DNA of 45,828 nt from an uncultured Eubacteriales bacterium (GCA_900549485.1 UROG01000019.1:1-45828); one strand, 5' to 3'; shown: positions 33,280 to 42,251, numbered from the stretch's first letter. Notes: generated by a model from the sequence alone, not told the origin. Numbers and translations: made by a program.

Positions 33280-34869
33280 ATGAGTAATAGCGATGCTCCC
33301 TTGCTGGAGATGAAAAACATTAAGAAGGACTTTTTCGGGACACAGGTCCTTTCGGATATCAATATTACTCTCGGCGAGGGCGAGGTTCTCGGTCTTTGCG
33401 GGGAGAACGGTGCAGGCAAGAGCACACTTATGAAAATCCTCTTTGGCATGGATGTCATAAGAGAAACCGGCGGTTACGGCGGCGATATCCTTATAAACGG
33501 CGAGAAGGTCGAGTTTTCTACGCCTTTTGACGCGCTTGCAGCCGGAATCGGCATGGTGCACCAGGAATTTTCACTTATTCCCGGCTTCACCGCCGCCGAA
33601 AATATCGTACTTAACAGAGAGCCTACAAAGCATAACGTCATTTCCGAGATCTTCGGGGACAGACTCAACACGCTTGACTATGACGAGATAACCGGACGCG
33701 CCGAGCATGCTATCGAGAAAATGGGCTTTTCCATTGACTCCGGTATGACCATAAGCGAAATGCCGGTAGGTCATAAGCAGTTTACCGAGATCGCAAGAGA
33801 GCTGAGCAAGGATCAGCTCAAGCTCCTCATTCTGGATGAGCCTACCGCTGTTCTCACCGAGAAGGAAGCGGAAGCGCTGCTCGAATCCATAAGGGGTATG
33901 TCCGCCAAGGGCATTGCCGTTATATTCATCACCCACAGACTGCATGAGATCCTTGCCGTGTGCGACAAGGTCGTCGTAATGCGCGACGGCTATGTCGTGA
34001 AGGACGTCCCTGCGAAGGAGACCAATGTGACCGATATCACGAAGTGGATGGTCGGCAGAAGCGTTGCCAGCGCCGCCGCCAATGAGATACGTGATTTCAG
34101 CGATGCCAAGGTCGCAATGTCCATTAAAAAGCTCTGGGTCGATATGCCGGGCGAAACCGTGCGCAATGTGAACCTTGACGTCAAAGAGGGCGAAATACTC
34201 GGTATCGGCGGTCTTGCCGGTCAGGGCAAGCTCGGTATTCCAAACGGCATCATGGGTCTTTATGAAGCAGGCGGTACGGTCGTGTTCGCGGGGAAAGAAA
34301 TTCCGCTCAACAGCCCGAGAAGCTGCCTTGACGCAAACCTTGCCTTTGTTTCCGAGGACAGACGCGGCGTAGGTCTGCTGCTGGACGAAACGCTTGAATG
34401 GAACATCGCGTTCCCCGCAATGCAGGTTCAGAACAAGTTCCTCAAGAACTATCTGGGCGGCCTTATCAAGTGGAGAGACGAGAAGGCAATCGGCGAAGTG
34501 ACCGATAAATACATAGAGGAGCTTGCCATAAAGTGTACCGGCTCCAAGCAGAATGCAAAGGAGCTGTCCGGCGGCAACCAGCAGAAGGTCTGCCTTGCCA
34601 AGGCGTTTGCGCTTGAGCCTAAGTTCCTGTTCGTCTCCGAGCCTACACGCGGTATCGACGTCGGCGCAAAGGCTCTGGTTCTCAATGCACTCAAGAAATT
34701 CAACCGCGAAAGCGGCGTCACGGTCGTCATGATATCCTCCGAGCTTGAGGAGCTTCGCCAGACCTGCGACGAGATAGCGATCATATCCGGCGGTAAGGTA
34801 TCTGGAATACTTCCCGCTGACAGACCGTCTGAGGAGTTCGGACTTCTCATGGTCAGCCAGGTAAAGTGA
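33280..34869 (+). CDS. ABC transporter ATPase with two nucleotide-binding domains (sugar/BMP-type)
   Basis: The product is 529 residues, a fusion of two ATPase domains like RbsA, MglA and BMP-type nucleoside ATPases. Domain 1: Walker A GENGAGKST near residue 44, a signature-like SEMPVGHKQF, Walker B LLILDEPTAVL, His in FITHRLHE. Domain 2: the Walker A is degenerate (GGLAGQGKLG), signature LSGGNQQKVCLAKAF, and Walker B FVSEPTRGIDVGAK with Ser in place of Asp. One active and one weakened site is usual in the family, but the Asp-to-Ser change is unusual. The start at 33280 follows GGATAGG at ten bases. It works with the two permeases that follow. Confidence 0.9.
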   Translation: MSNSDAPLLEMKNIKKDFFGTQVLSDINITLGEGEVLGLCGENGAGKSTLMKILFGMDVIRETGGYGGDILINGEKVEFSTPFDALAAGIGMVHQEFSLIPGFTAAENIVLNREPTKHNVISEIFGDRLNTLDYDEITGRAEHAIEKMGFSIDSGMTISEMPVGHKQFTEIARELSKDQLKLLILDEPTAVLTEKEAEALLESIRGMSAKGIAVIFITHRLHEILAVCDKVVVMRDGYVVKDVPAKETNVTDITKWMVGRSVASAAANEIRDFSDAKVAMSIKKLWVDMPGETVRNVNLDVKEGEILGIGGLAGQGKLGIPNGIMGLYEAGGTVVFAGKEIPLNSPRSCLDANLAFVSEDRRGVGLLLDETLEWNIAFPAMQVQNKFLKNYLGGLIKWRDEKAIGEVTDKYIEELAIKCTGSKQNAKELSGGNQQKVCLAKAFALEPKFLFVSEPTRGIDVGAKALVLNALKKFNRESGVTVVMISSELEELRQTCDEIAIISGGKVSGILPADRPSEEFGLLMVSQVK

Positions 34870-34879
34870 GGTGGGCAGA

Positions 34880-35953
34880 ATGAGTAAAGAATTGGATAAG
34901 AACAGCACCTTCGGCGCGAGACTGAAATCCGGTATAGATTCCTTCGGCCTGCCGAGACTGATCATCGCGGCATTCCTGCTGCTGCTTTTTGCCGCCGCAC
35001 CTATTGTCGGCGTTGACTTTGCCACGCAGATAACAAATACTATCAACCGTTTCAGCTGGAATGCCGTTATGGTTCTTGCAATGGTTCCTATGATCCACTC
35101 CGGCTGCGGCCTTAACTTCGGTCTGCCCCTCGGCATAATCTCCGGTCTCCTCGGCGCGACGCTTTCTTTGGAGTTCGGCTTCACGGGACCTGCAAGCTTT
35201 GTCATGGCGATACTTATCGCAACTCCGTTTGCGCTGATCCTCGGTGCGGGCTACGGCTGGCTGCTCAACAAGATAAAGGGCGGCGAAATGATGATAGCCA
35301 CATATGTCGGCTTCTCCTCCGTCTCCTTTATGTGCATGATGTGGCTGCTCCTGCCGTATAAAAACCCCACAATGGTCTGGGGGCTTTCCGGCAAGGGTCT
35401 GCGTACCACGATCTCCCTCGAGGGCTATTATGATAAAGTCCTTGCAAATATTCTCCAGATAAACATCGGCAACCTTTCCATTCCTACCGGTACGCTTCTG
35501 TTCTTTGCGGTTCTTGCGTTTGCAATGTGGGCTTTCCTCCACACCAAGACCGGCACCGCGATGACCGCCGTCGGCTCCAACCCCACATTTGCAAGGGCGG
35601 CCGGCATCAATGTTGACAAAATACGGCTTCTCTCCGTTGTGATGTCAACATGGCTTGCTGCGGTCGGCATTCTGGTGTATGAACAGGGCTTCGGTTTTAT
35701 CCAGCTCTATATGGCGCCGTTCTATATGGCGCTGCCTGCCGTTTCCGCAATACTTATCGGCGGCGCATCCGTCAACAAAGCATCGATCGCAAACGTCATT
35801 ATCGGTACGTTCCTCTTCCAGGGCATCGTCACTATGACGCCTACCGTTATGAACAACGCGATCCACATGGATATGAGTGAGGTTATCCGTATTATCGTAT
35901 CCAACGGTATGATACTCTACGCTCTGACCAGAAAGACGGAGGGCACAAAATGA
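34880..35953 (+). CDS. ABC transporter permease 1 (BPD_transp_2 type)
   Basis: The product is 357 residues with about ten membrane helices. Typical BPD_transp_2 stretches are SGCGLNFGLPLGIISGLLGA and the coupling region AVGSNPTFARAAGINVDKIRLLSVV. These permeases pair with double-ATPase proteins in sugar, autoinducer and nucleoside importers. GAGGTGG lies just ahead of the ATG at 34880; a GTG three codons earlier is the alternative. Its end overlaps the second permease by four bases. Confidence 0.9.
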   Translation: MSKELDKNSTFGARLKSGIDSFGLPRLIIAAFLLLLFAAAPIVGVDFATQITNTINRFSWNAVMVLAMVPMIHSGCGLNFGLPLGIISGLLGATLSLEFGFTGPASFVMAILIATPFALILGAGYGWLLNKIKGGEMMIATYVGFSSVSFMCMMWLLLPYKNPTMVWGLSGKGLRTTISLEGYYDKVLANILQINIGNLSIPTGTLLFFAVLAFAMWAFLHTKTGTAMTAVGSNPTFARAAGINVDKIRLLSVVMSTWLAAVGILVYEQGFGFIQLYMAPFYMALPAVSAILIGGASVNKASIANVIIGTFLFQGIVTMTPTVMNNAIHMDMSEVIRIIVSNGMILYALTRKTEGTK

Positions 35954-37059
35954 AAAAAGAAAACAAAGTCCTTAAATTTTTGGGAAACAACTCCGTTCCC
36001 ATTATGTTCGTGCTTATCTGCGCGGTGTGCATCCCTATCTCCGGCTTCTCCGTGAGCTACCTTCTCAACGAGATAGTTACACGTATGGGAAGAAACATCT
36101 TCCTTATCATGGCTCTGCTGATCCCCATTATGGCCGGTATGGGTCTTAACTTCGGCATGACGCTCGGCGCAATGGCGGCTGAGATCGCGCTTATCTTTGT
36201 ATCTGACTGGCAGATCTGGGGTATCCCCGGCATCATCCTTGCAATGATCGTTTCCGTTCCGTTTTCCATCGCCCTCGGCACCCTCTGCGGCAAGATACTT
36301 AACCGCGCAAAGGGACGTGAAATGATCACAAGCTATATAATCAGCTTTTTCATCAACGGCGTATATCAGCTTATCGTCCTCTACATGATGGGACCCATTA
36401 TTCCCATCAAGCACGGCACGATCAAGCTGCCCCGCGGCTACGGCATCAGAAATACCGTTTCTCTTCTGAATATGCGCCATGCGCTTGACGATGTTCTTGC
36501 GATAAACATCGGCGGCGTCAAGATCCCCATGCTGACCTTTATCGTTATCGGTCTGCTGTGCCTGTTCATTATCTGGTTCCGCAAGACCAAGCTCGGTCAG
36601 GATATGCGCGCCGTCGGTCAGGATATGGAGGTTGCGCGTGACGCCGGCATCAATGTTGAGCGTACCAGAGTTATCTCCATTGTCATCTCCACCGTTCTTG
36701 CGGGCTTCGGCATGGTCATTTACCTTCAGAACATGGGCAATATTGCGACATACTCCGCACATTCCCAGATAGGTATGTTCTGCATCGCGGCTCTGCTTGT
36801 CGGCGGCGCTTCAGTTGACAGGGCTTCCATCGGAAACGTCTTCCTCGGCGTTATCCTCTTCCATACGATGTTCATCGTCGCGCCCAAGGCGGGTGGCCTT
36901 ATCACCGGCGACACCATGATAGGCGAGTATTTCAGAGTGTTTGTTTCCTACGCCGTCATAACCATCGCGCTCGTAATGTATGAGACGAAAAAGCGCAAAG
37001 CGAAGAGCCTTATCGGACAGCAGCTTGCAGCGGAACAGGAAATGGAGGAGAGCAAATGA
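35950..37059 (+). CDS. ABC transporter permease 2 (BPD_transp_2 type)
   Basis: The product is 369 residues and a paralogue of its neighbour: MGLNFGMTLGAMAAEIAL matches the GLNFG stretch, and RAVGQDMEVARDAGINVERTRVISI matches its coupling loop. About ten helices. Start and end overlap both neighbours by four bases (ATGA each), so the two permeases and the small protein are translationally coupled and likely form a heterodimeric pore with an accessory subunit. Confidence 0.9.
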   Translation: MKKENKVLKFLGNNSVPIMFVLICAVCIPISGFSVSYLLNEIVTRMGRNIFLIMALLIPIMAGMGLNFGMTLGAMAAEIALIFVSDWQIWGIPGIILAMIVSVPFSIALGTLCGKILNRAKGREMITSYIISFFINGVYQLIVLYMMGPIIPIKHGTIKLPRGYGIRNTVSLLNMRHALDDVLAINIGGVKIPMLTFIVIGLLCLFIIWFRKTKLGQDMRAVGQDMEVARDAGINVERTRVISIVISTVLAGFGMVIYLQNMGNIATYSAHSQIGMFCIAALLVGGASVDRASIGNVFLGVILFHTMFIVAPKAGGLITGDTMIGEYFRVFVSYAVITIALVMYETKKRKAKSLIGQQLAAEQEMEESK

Positions 37060-37535
37060 AAAGCAAAAAATGGTTGTACCGTATAGCGGCTCTTGTTATC
37101 CTCCTTGCTATCTCCGGCGCTATGTTCGTGATCGGCCGCGGCCACACGATATATTTTGACAACAAGGCCATGGAGTATAACGGCGAAGAAATACCGTATG
37201 CTCATAAGATAACCGTTAATGTCAACGGCGAACGCGTGGCAAGACTCAACAAAAAAGAACGCGGAATGGCGACATGCATCGGTCAGAAGTTTGAAATGGA
37301 GCTTGTAGTTGTTCAGGAAAAGGGAGGCGAAGAAGTGACGGTCCCCGTTACGCTTGAGCTCCCGTATAATATGGACGGTATCGTGATCAATCTTCCCGCA
37401 TATCTTGCGGGACTTCCCAAGGACGCGTATATGAGTGAGTTCGTTCAGGTCGCGGAGCCTGTTTCCGAAGAGGAAGAAGAGGTCACTACCGATGAATTCG
37501 GCGGCGAAAGCATTGATGTCGAAGCCGATTTCTGA
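37056..37535 (+). CDS. Small membrane-anchored protein of the DUF3798 transport operon (possibly DUF6672)
   Basis: The product is 159 residues: one N-terminal membrane helix (6-25), the turn FVIGRGHTIYFDNKAMEY, a beta-rich extracellular domain of about 100 residues (KITVNVNGERVARL, FEMELVVVQEKG, VTVPVTLELPYNM) and an acidic tail with EEEEE. I recall a DUF6672 family in similar operons, but this is not firm. Translational coupling to the permease makes it a likely part of the transporter, perhaps holding the binding protein, which lacks a lipid anchor. Confidence 0.75.
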   Translation: MKSKKWLYRIAALVILLAISGAMFVIGRGHTIYFDNKAMEYNGEEIPYAHKITVNVNGERVARLNKKERGMATCIGQKFEMELVVVQEKGGEEVTVPVTLELPYNMDGIVINLPAYLAGLPKDAYMSEFVQVAEPVSEEEEEVTTDEFGGESIDVEADF

Positions 37536-37915
37536 TACGGAAAACGCGTTAAAGATTTAAAAATAACCTTAAAAAGGGAATGTCTCAAAATGCAAATTGT
37601 AAGAGAATAGCCCCCTTCAAAAGTTAGATAAAGCCGTGAAAATCCAGTTTCTATCGGATTTTTGCGGCTTTATTGTTGGGCGGATTTTTAGAAAATTCTA
37701 TTTTGAGACAGCCCCTTTTCCCGACGAGAAGGGTTACATAACAAAAAACTTTTCAGTTCTGTAACAAAAGAAAATTAATATCGTATAAAATTATTGAAAG
37801 AAGGCGAACAAAACGAGGAGAGGTTCGTCTGTTATTGTGAAGATGTCGTATCAAGACTGCGCATGCTACCGTGCAACGGGAACAGCGGCGCAACAACAAA
37901 TCACAGGAGGGGAAA
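37536..37915. other. Intergenic region with a MITE-like element
   Basis: No gene in these 380 bases. It holds the inverted-repeat element at 37572-37719 and, after it, an AT-rich leader to the lipoprotein gene with TATAAA near 37783 but no convincing -35. Confidence 0.6.
37572..37719. mobile_element. MITE-like element with 20-bp terminal inverted repeats
   Basis: The ends AAAAGGGAATGTCTCAAAAT (37572-37591) and ATTTTGAGACAGCCCCTTTT (37700-37719) match as inverted repeats at 18 of 20 positions. A hairpin ATAAAGCCG/CGGCTTTAT with inner AAATCC/GGATTT lies in the centre (37629-37674). TGTCTCAAAAT-type ends are familiar from clostridial insertion sequences. The 148 bp encode no transposase. No clear target duplication was found. 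Confidence 0.65.
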
Positions 37916-40324
37916 ATGAAGAAAAAATTCAGAACCGTCGTGATAATGCTTGCAGTGCTTTCTATGGCGCTTGGCCTGACGGCCTGCGGTTCGTCAGCGG
38001 CGAGCAAAGAAACAAAAGCACCGGCAGCGGAAACGACCGACGAGTATGTCTATGCCGCGGAATTTAAAACGCTGTCGGAAAAGAATGAAATGTATTTCAG
38101 ACCGAGTATCTATACCGACGACGGCTTTTACGCGACGTGCAGCGAGAAAGTCGGGGAAAACATTCCTGAGGGCGCTGTCCTTGAATACGAAGGGCAGTAC
38201 GACGTTTATCAGAGCAGACTTTATTTCATCGGCTATGACGGCTCCATGCAGAAGCTGACGAATTACGAGTCGCTTCCCGCCCCCGAAAACACGGAGGGCA
38301 AGCGCGACTATTCCTCCGGTGCAAATCTTTCCGGTATCGCGCTGGCGCCGGACGGCGGCTTTATAGCGATCGAGACTACGTACGAAAACTGGTTTGACGG
38401 TCCTGAGGATATGAAGCGCGACAACGCCGATTATTACAATCACACCAAGTATCAGAACCGTTTCTATATCAGAAAGCTTGATCCGGACGGCAGAGAGATA
38501 AGCTCAGCGGAGATCAAGATGGAACCCGACAGCTATCTGTACGCTTACAGCATGGTGGCGGATAAGGACGGCAATGCCATTGTCACCGGCGACATGGAAG
38601 TCAGGGTCATAGCGCCGGACGGAAGCACCGTTTCCAGCATAGCGCTTGACAGCTATGCCGACACAATCTTCATCATGAAGGACGGCACTCCCGCCTATAC
38701 CGCATGGGGGGAGAACGGCGAACAGCTGCACGTGCTGGATATTGAGAACAAAAAGACCGGCGCAAGCTACGACCTGCCCGACAGTGCATACAATCTTGTG
38801 GCAGGCAACGCGGAATACGACTTGTATTTCAGCGACGGCTCCTACCTCTGCGGCTTCAATCTCGGCGATGAGAAGGCCAAAAGACTCTTCAATTGGCTGA
38901 GCTGCGATATAAACGGCGGTGAAGTCGATTCGTTCAACGTCAGCGAAGACGGGACTGTGTACATCGCCTTGAACAAATACAACAGCCTTGACAATACCAA
39001 TACCATTGAGCTTGCGAAAATCTCAAAGGTGCTTTCATCGACTCTTCCCAAGAAAGAAAATATAACTCTTGCAACTCTCGGAATCGACTGGGATGCCCGC
39101 AATACTATCATACAGTTCAACAGGAAGAGCACCGACAGCCGTATTGTGATCAAGGACTACTCCGAGTACAATACGGAGGAGGACATCTCTGCGGGTACGA
39201 CAAAGCTTACGACCGAGCTTCTCGCAGGCAACGTGCCTGATATAATCGACCTGAACGGTCTTCCGTATACGCAGCTTGCATCCAAGGGTATTCTTGCGGA
39301 TCTCTATCCTTATATTGATGCAGATTCCGAATTTTCCAGGGACGACTTTTTCGGGAATGTCTTCAAGGCGCTTGAGGTAAACGGCAAGCTCTGCTCAACC
39401 TGCACAAGCTTCTCCATAAACGCGCTTGTAGGCGCGGAGAAGATAGTCGGCGACAGAATAGGCTGGACATATGATGATTTTTACGCGGCGCTTGCGCAGA
39501 TGCCGGAAGGCTGCGATCCGCTTGACATATCGACTACCCGCTATGACATGCTGCACACCTGCCTTGCGCTTGACCTTGACCAATATATGGATTGGGAGAC
39601 GGGAAAATGCAGCTTTGACAGCGACGGATTTAAGCAGATGCTTGAGTTCACCTCCCGCTTCCCAGAAGGCTTTGATTGGGACAATTACGAGTGGACAGCC
39701 GAAGATAACGCCGATACAAGGATCGCGGAAGGCCGCCAGATGCTCATGCAGGGACACATCGGCTCCATTTCCGATATCAGATATTATGATTTCTACTTCG
39801 GCGGCAGCGCGACCTATATAGGCTACCCCACGCTGAGCGGCAGCGGCAATATGCTCAGCGTATCGAGCGGCTTTGCCATGAGCGAGACAAGCACGCACAA
39901 GGAACAGGTCTGGAAGTTCCTCAGACAGTTCTTCACCGAGGAAACACAGGCAAATTCCTGGATGATGCCCACGAACAGAAACGTATTCGACAAGCTCCTC
40001 AAAAAGGAAATGACTCCGGATTATCAGAAGGACGCGGCAGGCAACTATGTCCTTGACGAAAACGGAGAGAAGATTGAGGTTTCCAAGGGCGGTATGGGCA
40101 GCTCCACCGGCGAGGTGTATAATTTCTATGCGCTGACGCAGGAGCAGGCGGACAAGCTCATGGAGCTTATCGAGAGCACCGATAAAATATCCGACGACAA
40201 TGAAAAAATCTATGCGATAGTCGAAAAGCATGCCCGCGCATATTATGCCGGCGATAAGACGCTTGACGAGACCGCAAAATTCATCCAGAGCGAAGCGAAT
40301 ATCTATATAAACGAGCAGAGATAA
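37916..40324 (+). CDS. Very large extracellular solute-binding lipoprotein
   Basis: The product is 802 residues. It has a lipoprotein signal with LTAC (Cys24) and a linker rich in Ala/Lys/Thr. Residues about 45-370 are beta-rich with repeated GSTVSSIALDSYADTIF-like blades, perhaps a beta-propeller. Residues 380-770 form an SBP_bac_1-type binding domain (TELLAGNVPDIIDLNGLPY, LASKGILADLYPYID, GFAMSETSTHKEQVWKFLRQF). Ordinary binding proteins have about 420 residues. No permease or ATPase gene follows, so it is an orphan or uses distant partners. CAGGAGGGG precedes the ATG. It ends the core part of the window. Substrate likely an oligosaccharide from family resemblance only. Confidence 0.82.
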   Translation: MKKKFRTVVIMLAVLSMALGLTACGSSAASKETKAPAAETTDEYVYAAEFKTLSEKNEMYFRPSIYTDDGFYATCSEKVGENIPEGAVLEYEGQYDVYQSRLYFIGYDGSMQKLTNYESLPAPENTEGKRDYSSGANLSGIALAPDGGFIAIETTYENWFDGPEDMKRDNADYYNHTKYQNRFYIRKLDPDGREISSAEIKMEPDSYLYAYSMVADKDGNAIVTGDMEVRVIAPDGSTVSSIALDSYADTIFIMKDGTPAYTAWGENGEQLHVLDIENKKTGASYDLPDSAYNLVAGNAEYDLYFSDGSYLCGFNLGDEKAKRLFNWLSCDINGGEVDSFNVSEDGTVYIALNKYNSLDNTNTIELAKISKVLSSTLPKKENITLATLGIDWDARNTIIQFNRKSTDSRIVIKDYSEYNTEEDISAGTTKLTTELLAGNVPDIIDLNGLPYTQLASKGILADLYPYIDADSEFSRDDFFGNVFKALEVNGKLCSTCTSFSINALVGAEKIVGDRIGWTYDDFYAALAQMPEGCDPLDISTTRYDMLHTCLALDLDQYMDWETGKCSFDSDGFKQMLEFTSRFPEGFDWDNYEWTAEDNADTRIAEGRQMLMQGHIGSISDIRYYDFYFGGSATYIGYPTLSGSGNMLSVSSGFAMSETSTHKEQVWKFLRQFFTEETQANSWMMPTNRNVFDKLLKKEMTPDYQKDAAGNYVLDENGEKIEVSKGGMGSSTGEVYNFYALTQEQADKLMELIESTDKISDDNEKIYAIVEKHARAYYAGDKTLDETAKFIQSEANIYINEQR

Positions 40325-40357
40325 AAACGCTCCGCAATCAAATAAAAGCAAAAACGG

Positions 40358-40406
40358 AAAAGCCGGGCGCGGTTCACCTCAGCAGAGCGACCGCCCCGGC
40401 TTTTTT
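40358..40406 (+). terminator. Rho-independent terminator after the lipoprotein gene
   Basis: AAAAGCCGGG (40358-40367) pairs with CCCGGCTTTT (40395-40404), with further inner GC pairing, and TTTTTT ends at 40406. Confidence 0.8.
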
Positions 40407-40467
40407 GCGCGCCCTCGGGAGTTCAAGTCCTTATAGAAATGAAAAACAGTTCACATGGAAAACAAAA

Positions 40468-40502
40468 CCAAATCGAAGCCCAACGGAGTGGGTTCGATTT
40501 GG
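40468..40502. repeat. Palindromic repeat, CCAAATCGA-type
   Basis: CCAAATCGAAGCCCA (40468-40482) and TGGGTTCGATTTGG (40489-40502) form a stem with one bulge and a six-base loop. Similar short palindromes are scattered in clostridial genomes. Confidence 0.6.
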
Positions 40503-40559
40503 AGAGGAGGAGCAGCGGAGTGAGCGCGAGATGGCTTTTGATGCAAGGCATAAAAAAGC

Positions 40560-40587
40560 CGTCGCAAGCGATATAAAGCTTGCGACG
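40560..40587. repeat. Palindromic repeat, CGTCGCAAGC-type
   Basis: CGTCGCAAGC (40560-40569) and GCTTGCGACG (40578-40587) form a perfect ten-base stem with an eight-base loop. Confidence 0.6.
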
Positions 40588-40655
40588 ACGATGGCAGGGT
40601 CAGCCAATTTTGAGGACAGGGAATATTAGTTGTATAATTCCGCTTAAATGCAATT

Positions 40656-42080
40656 CTATATTTCCATTTCACATTTTGCTGTAAGTGCATTCTCCACTAT
40701 ATCCGCGGGAACTCCCGTTTGAGTCAGACAAAAGTAATTAAGGACAATCGCTAACTTGTCAGATAACTTTGCAATTTCCAAAGGGGTTTCAATCAAAAGC
40801 GGATACTTTTCTTTATTATCTCTGTGTGTATAGTAATTTCTTGTCTGTACTATTTGGGTGATCAGTCTTTTTTGCTCTGCATTTGTCAGCTCTCCAAAGA
40901 CGGTGTTTTTTAGACCGGTCGGCATAGAAGTTATGAGTTGTTTAATGCGTTTGCCAAAAGATTCTTCAGCTTCATAGTTTATTTTTGATAAAATGCGTTC
41001 CCTATCCGCAGTTGGAATACTACTGTTAACAAAAGCTATTACACGTTCTTTTGATAGATCTACTGTAGTTGTATCATCCTGCTTCGTTACATATAATCTG
41101 TGATACGCTTCCAGACCTCTCGCTATATTCAGAAATGCTGTTTGAATATATGCCGGTAGGTATAAATCCCCTATATAACTATCCGTAACTTCTGCTATCT
41201 TTTTGTGTTCTGAAAACCACAGATTTACTATGCTGTCCCAGCATTCTAAAATGGATTCCTTTTTTATCAGACAGCTGTTGTTTCTCTTTGGTGATAGGTG
41301 TTTTGCCCCAGCAATATCACCAATTTGTGTATAGAACATTCTACAACTGTGTTTTCTCTTAAGCCTTTCCCCCTCAGGGGATACATATTCTTCATCAGGC
41401 AATGAGAAATCAATATACGTAAAAAACATAGGCTGTCCAACAAGAAGGGTCAGAAGATTTTTGAGATATGAGGCATACTTAAACATAGTATGTACTGTTT
41501 GGAATGCCCCTGACAATGACTCCATAATGAACCAACGATTAATTGTCAGCTCGGTATTTTCATTTAAGAAGAAGTCTTTCGGAAAAGAAAGATTATATGT
41601 CAATTCTTCTTTCAGACATACATCTATTGCTCTAATCTTGATTGTTTGTTTCCCTCTGAGATTATTGGGGTTTATCTTGCATTGCCATACTCCGGTATCA
41701 TCTGGGCAAGAGTATTCTAAGATATTATAACACAACCATGCATTTAAATTTGTGAAGGAAAATGTTGCGGCTTGCACCAAATCACTACTTGCATCTGTCA
41801 GCAGCTTCGTCCCCATATAAAATCGATTAACTGTATATGATATAGTACCAAATCCAAGTGAGCTATGATTAGCATGAGACGGAATACAGTCTACCAATGT
41901 AAAACACTTACCATCGTCCGATATGCCATATATTATCGATTTAGACGGGTCATCAAGATGAAGAAGCGAGAGCCCGTCTTCAAACATACCAATTAATTTC
42001 AATTCAATTTGCTGCGGGCTATAACAAAGAGTGCCAGGTACTTGATCGAGCGCATGGAACGCTTCGAGCATATCTGCCAT
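40656..42080 (-). CDS. ApeA-like HEPN antiphage ribonuclease with rearranged 5' end
   Basis: The frame reads as an ApeA-type defence protein. An N-terminal beta-rich domain begins VPGTLCYSPQQIELKLIG, and a C-terminal HEPN domain carries the RNase motif R-x4-H as RNYYTH (bases 40824-40841). HEPN proteins of this group cut RNA during phage infection; ApeA is an abortive defence enzyme. Upstream of about 42041 the frame runs antisense to a sigma-70-like gene, so the native first codons appear lost. The frame stays open to a GTG at 42281; ATGs at 42080 and 42071 could start a chimeric N-terminus, but none has a ribosome site. Local AT content is higher than in the flanks, a sign of transfer. It may be silent. 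Confidence 0.6.
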   Translation of the reverse strand: MADMLEAFHALDQVPGTLCYSPQQIELKLIGMFEDGLSLLHLDDPSKSIIYGISDDGKCFTLVDCIPSHANHSSLGFGTISYTVNRFYMGTKLLTDASSDLVQAATFSFTNLNAWLCYNILEYSCPDDTGVWQCKINPNNLRGKQTIKIRAIDVCLKEELTYNLSFPKDFFLNENTELTINRWFIMESLSGAFQTVHTMFKYASYLKNLLTLLVGQPMFFTYIDFSLPDEEYVSPEGERLKRKHSCRMFYTQIGDIAGAKHLSPKRNNSCLIKKESILECWDSIVNLWFSEHKKIAEVTDSYIGDLYLPAYIQTAFLNIARGLEAYHRLYVTKQDDTTTVDLSKERVIAFVNSSIPTADRERILSKINYEAEESFGKRIKQLITSMPTGLKNTVFGELTNAEQKRLITQIVQTRNYYTHRDNKEKYPLLIETPLEIAKLSDKLAIVLNYFCLTQTGVPADIVENALTAKCEMEI

Positions 42081-42251
42081 GCGCTGAATAGTCTGCCTGA
42101 CGCACAGGGCCAGCGGGTGTTTGAGCACTATCTGCTGAACCACTCGGTCAAAGCGATTGCTGCCGCCGAAGGTGTGACGGAAAGGGCCATCAACGCCGCC
42201 ATCCAGCGTGGCTTGGAGAACATGAAAAAATATTTGGAAAAAGTTCTGTGA
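42041..42251 (+). pseudogene. 3' remnant of a mobile-element sigma-70-like gene
   Basis: On the plus strand the frame encodes LIERMERFEHICHALNSLP, then LLNHSVKAIAAAEGVTERAI and NAAIQRGLENMKKYLEKVL, a sigma region 4-type helix-turn-helix as found in small regulatory proteins of clostridial integrative elements. Only about 70 residues are left; the 5' part is replaced at about 42041 by the ApeA-like gene. It precedes the two small genes and recombinase of the element, in the usual order. Confidence 0.65.

Larger units (their letters stand above)
40325..40655. other. Repeat-rich intergenic junction
   Basis: No gene. It contains one terminator and two palindromic repeats and marks the change from core to mobile DNA. 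Confidence 0.6.

Noticed and set aside
33571..35205. Long minus-strand open frame of 544 codons opposite the ATPase and permease genes
   Set aside because: It lies antisense to clearly conserved ABC genes; codon bias on the coding strand leaves the opposite frame open. No ribosome site or family motif. Similar antisense frames at 3721-5007, 21193-22701, 27978-28907 and 31877-33199 were dropped for the same reason.
40415..40435. GGGAGTTCAAGTCC, similar to a tRNA T-arm
   Set aside because: No acceptor, D or anticodon arm can be built around it; not a tRNA gene or a convincing tRNA fragment.
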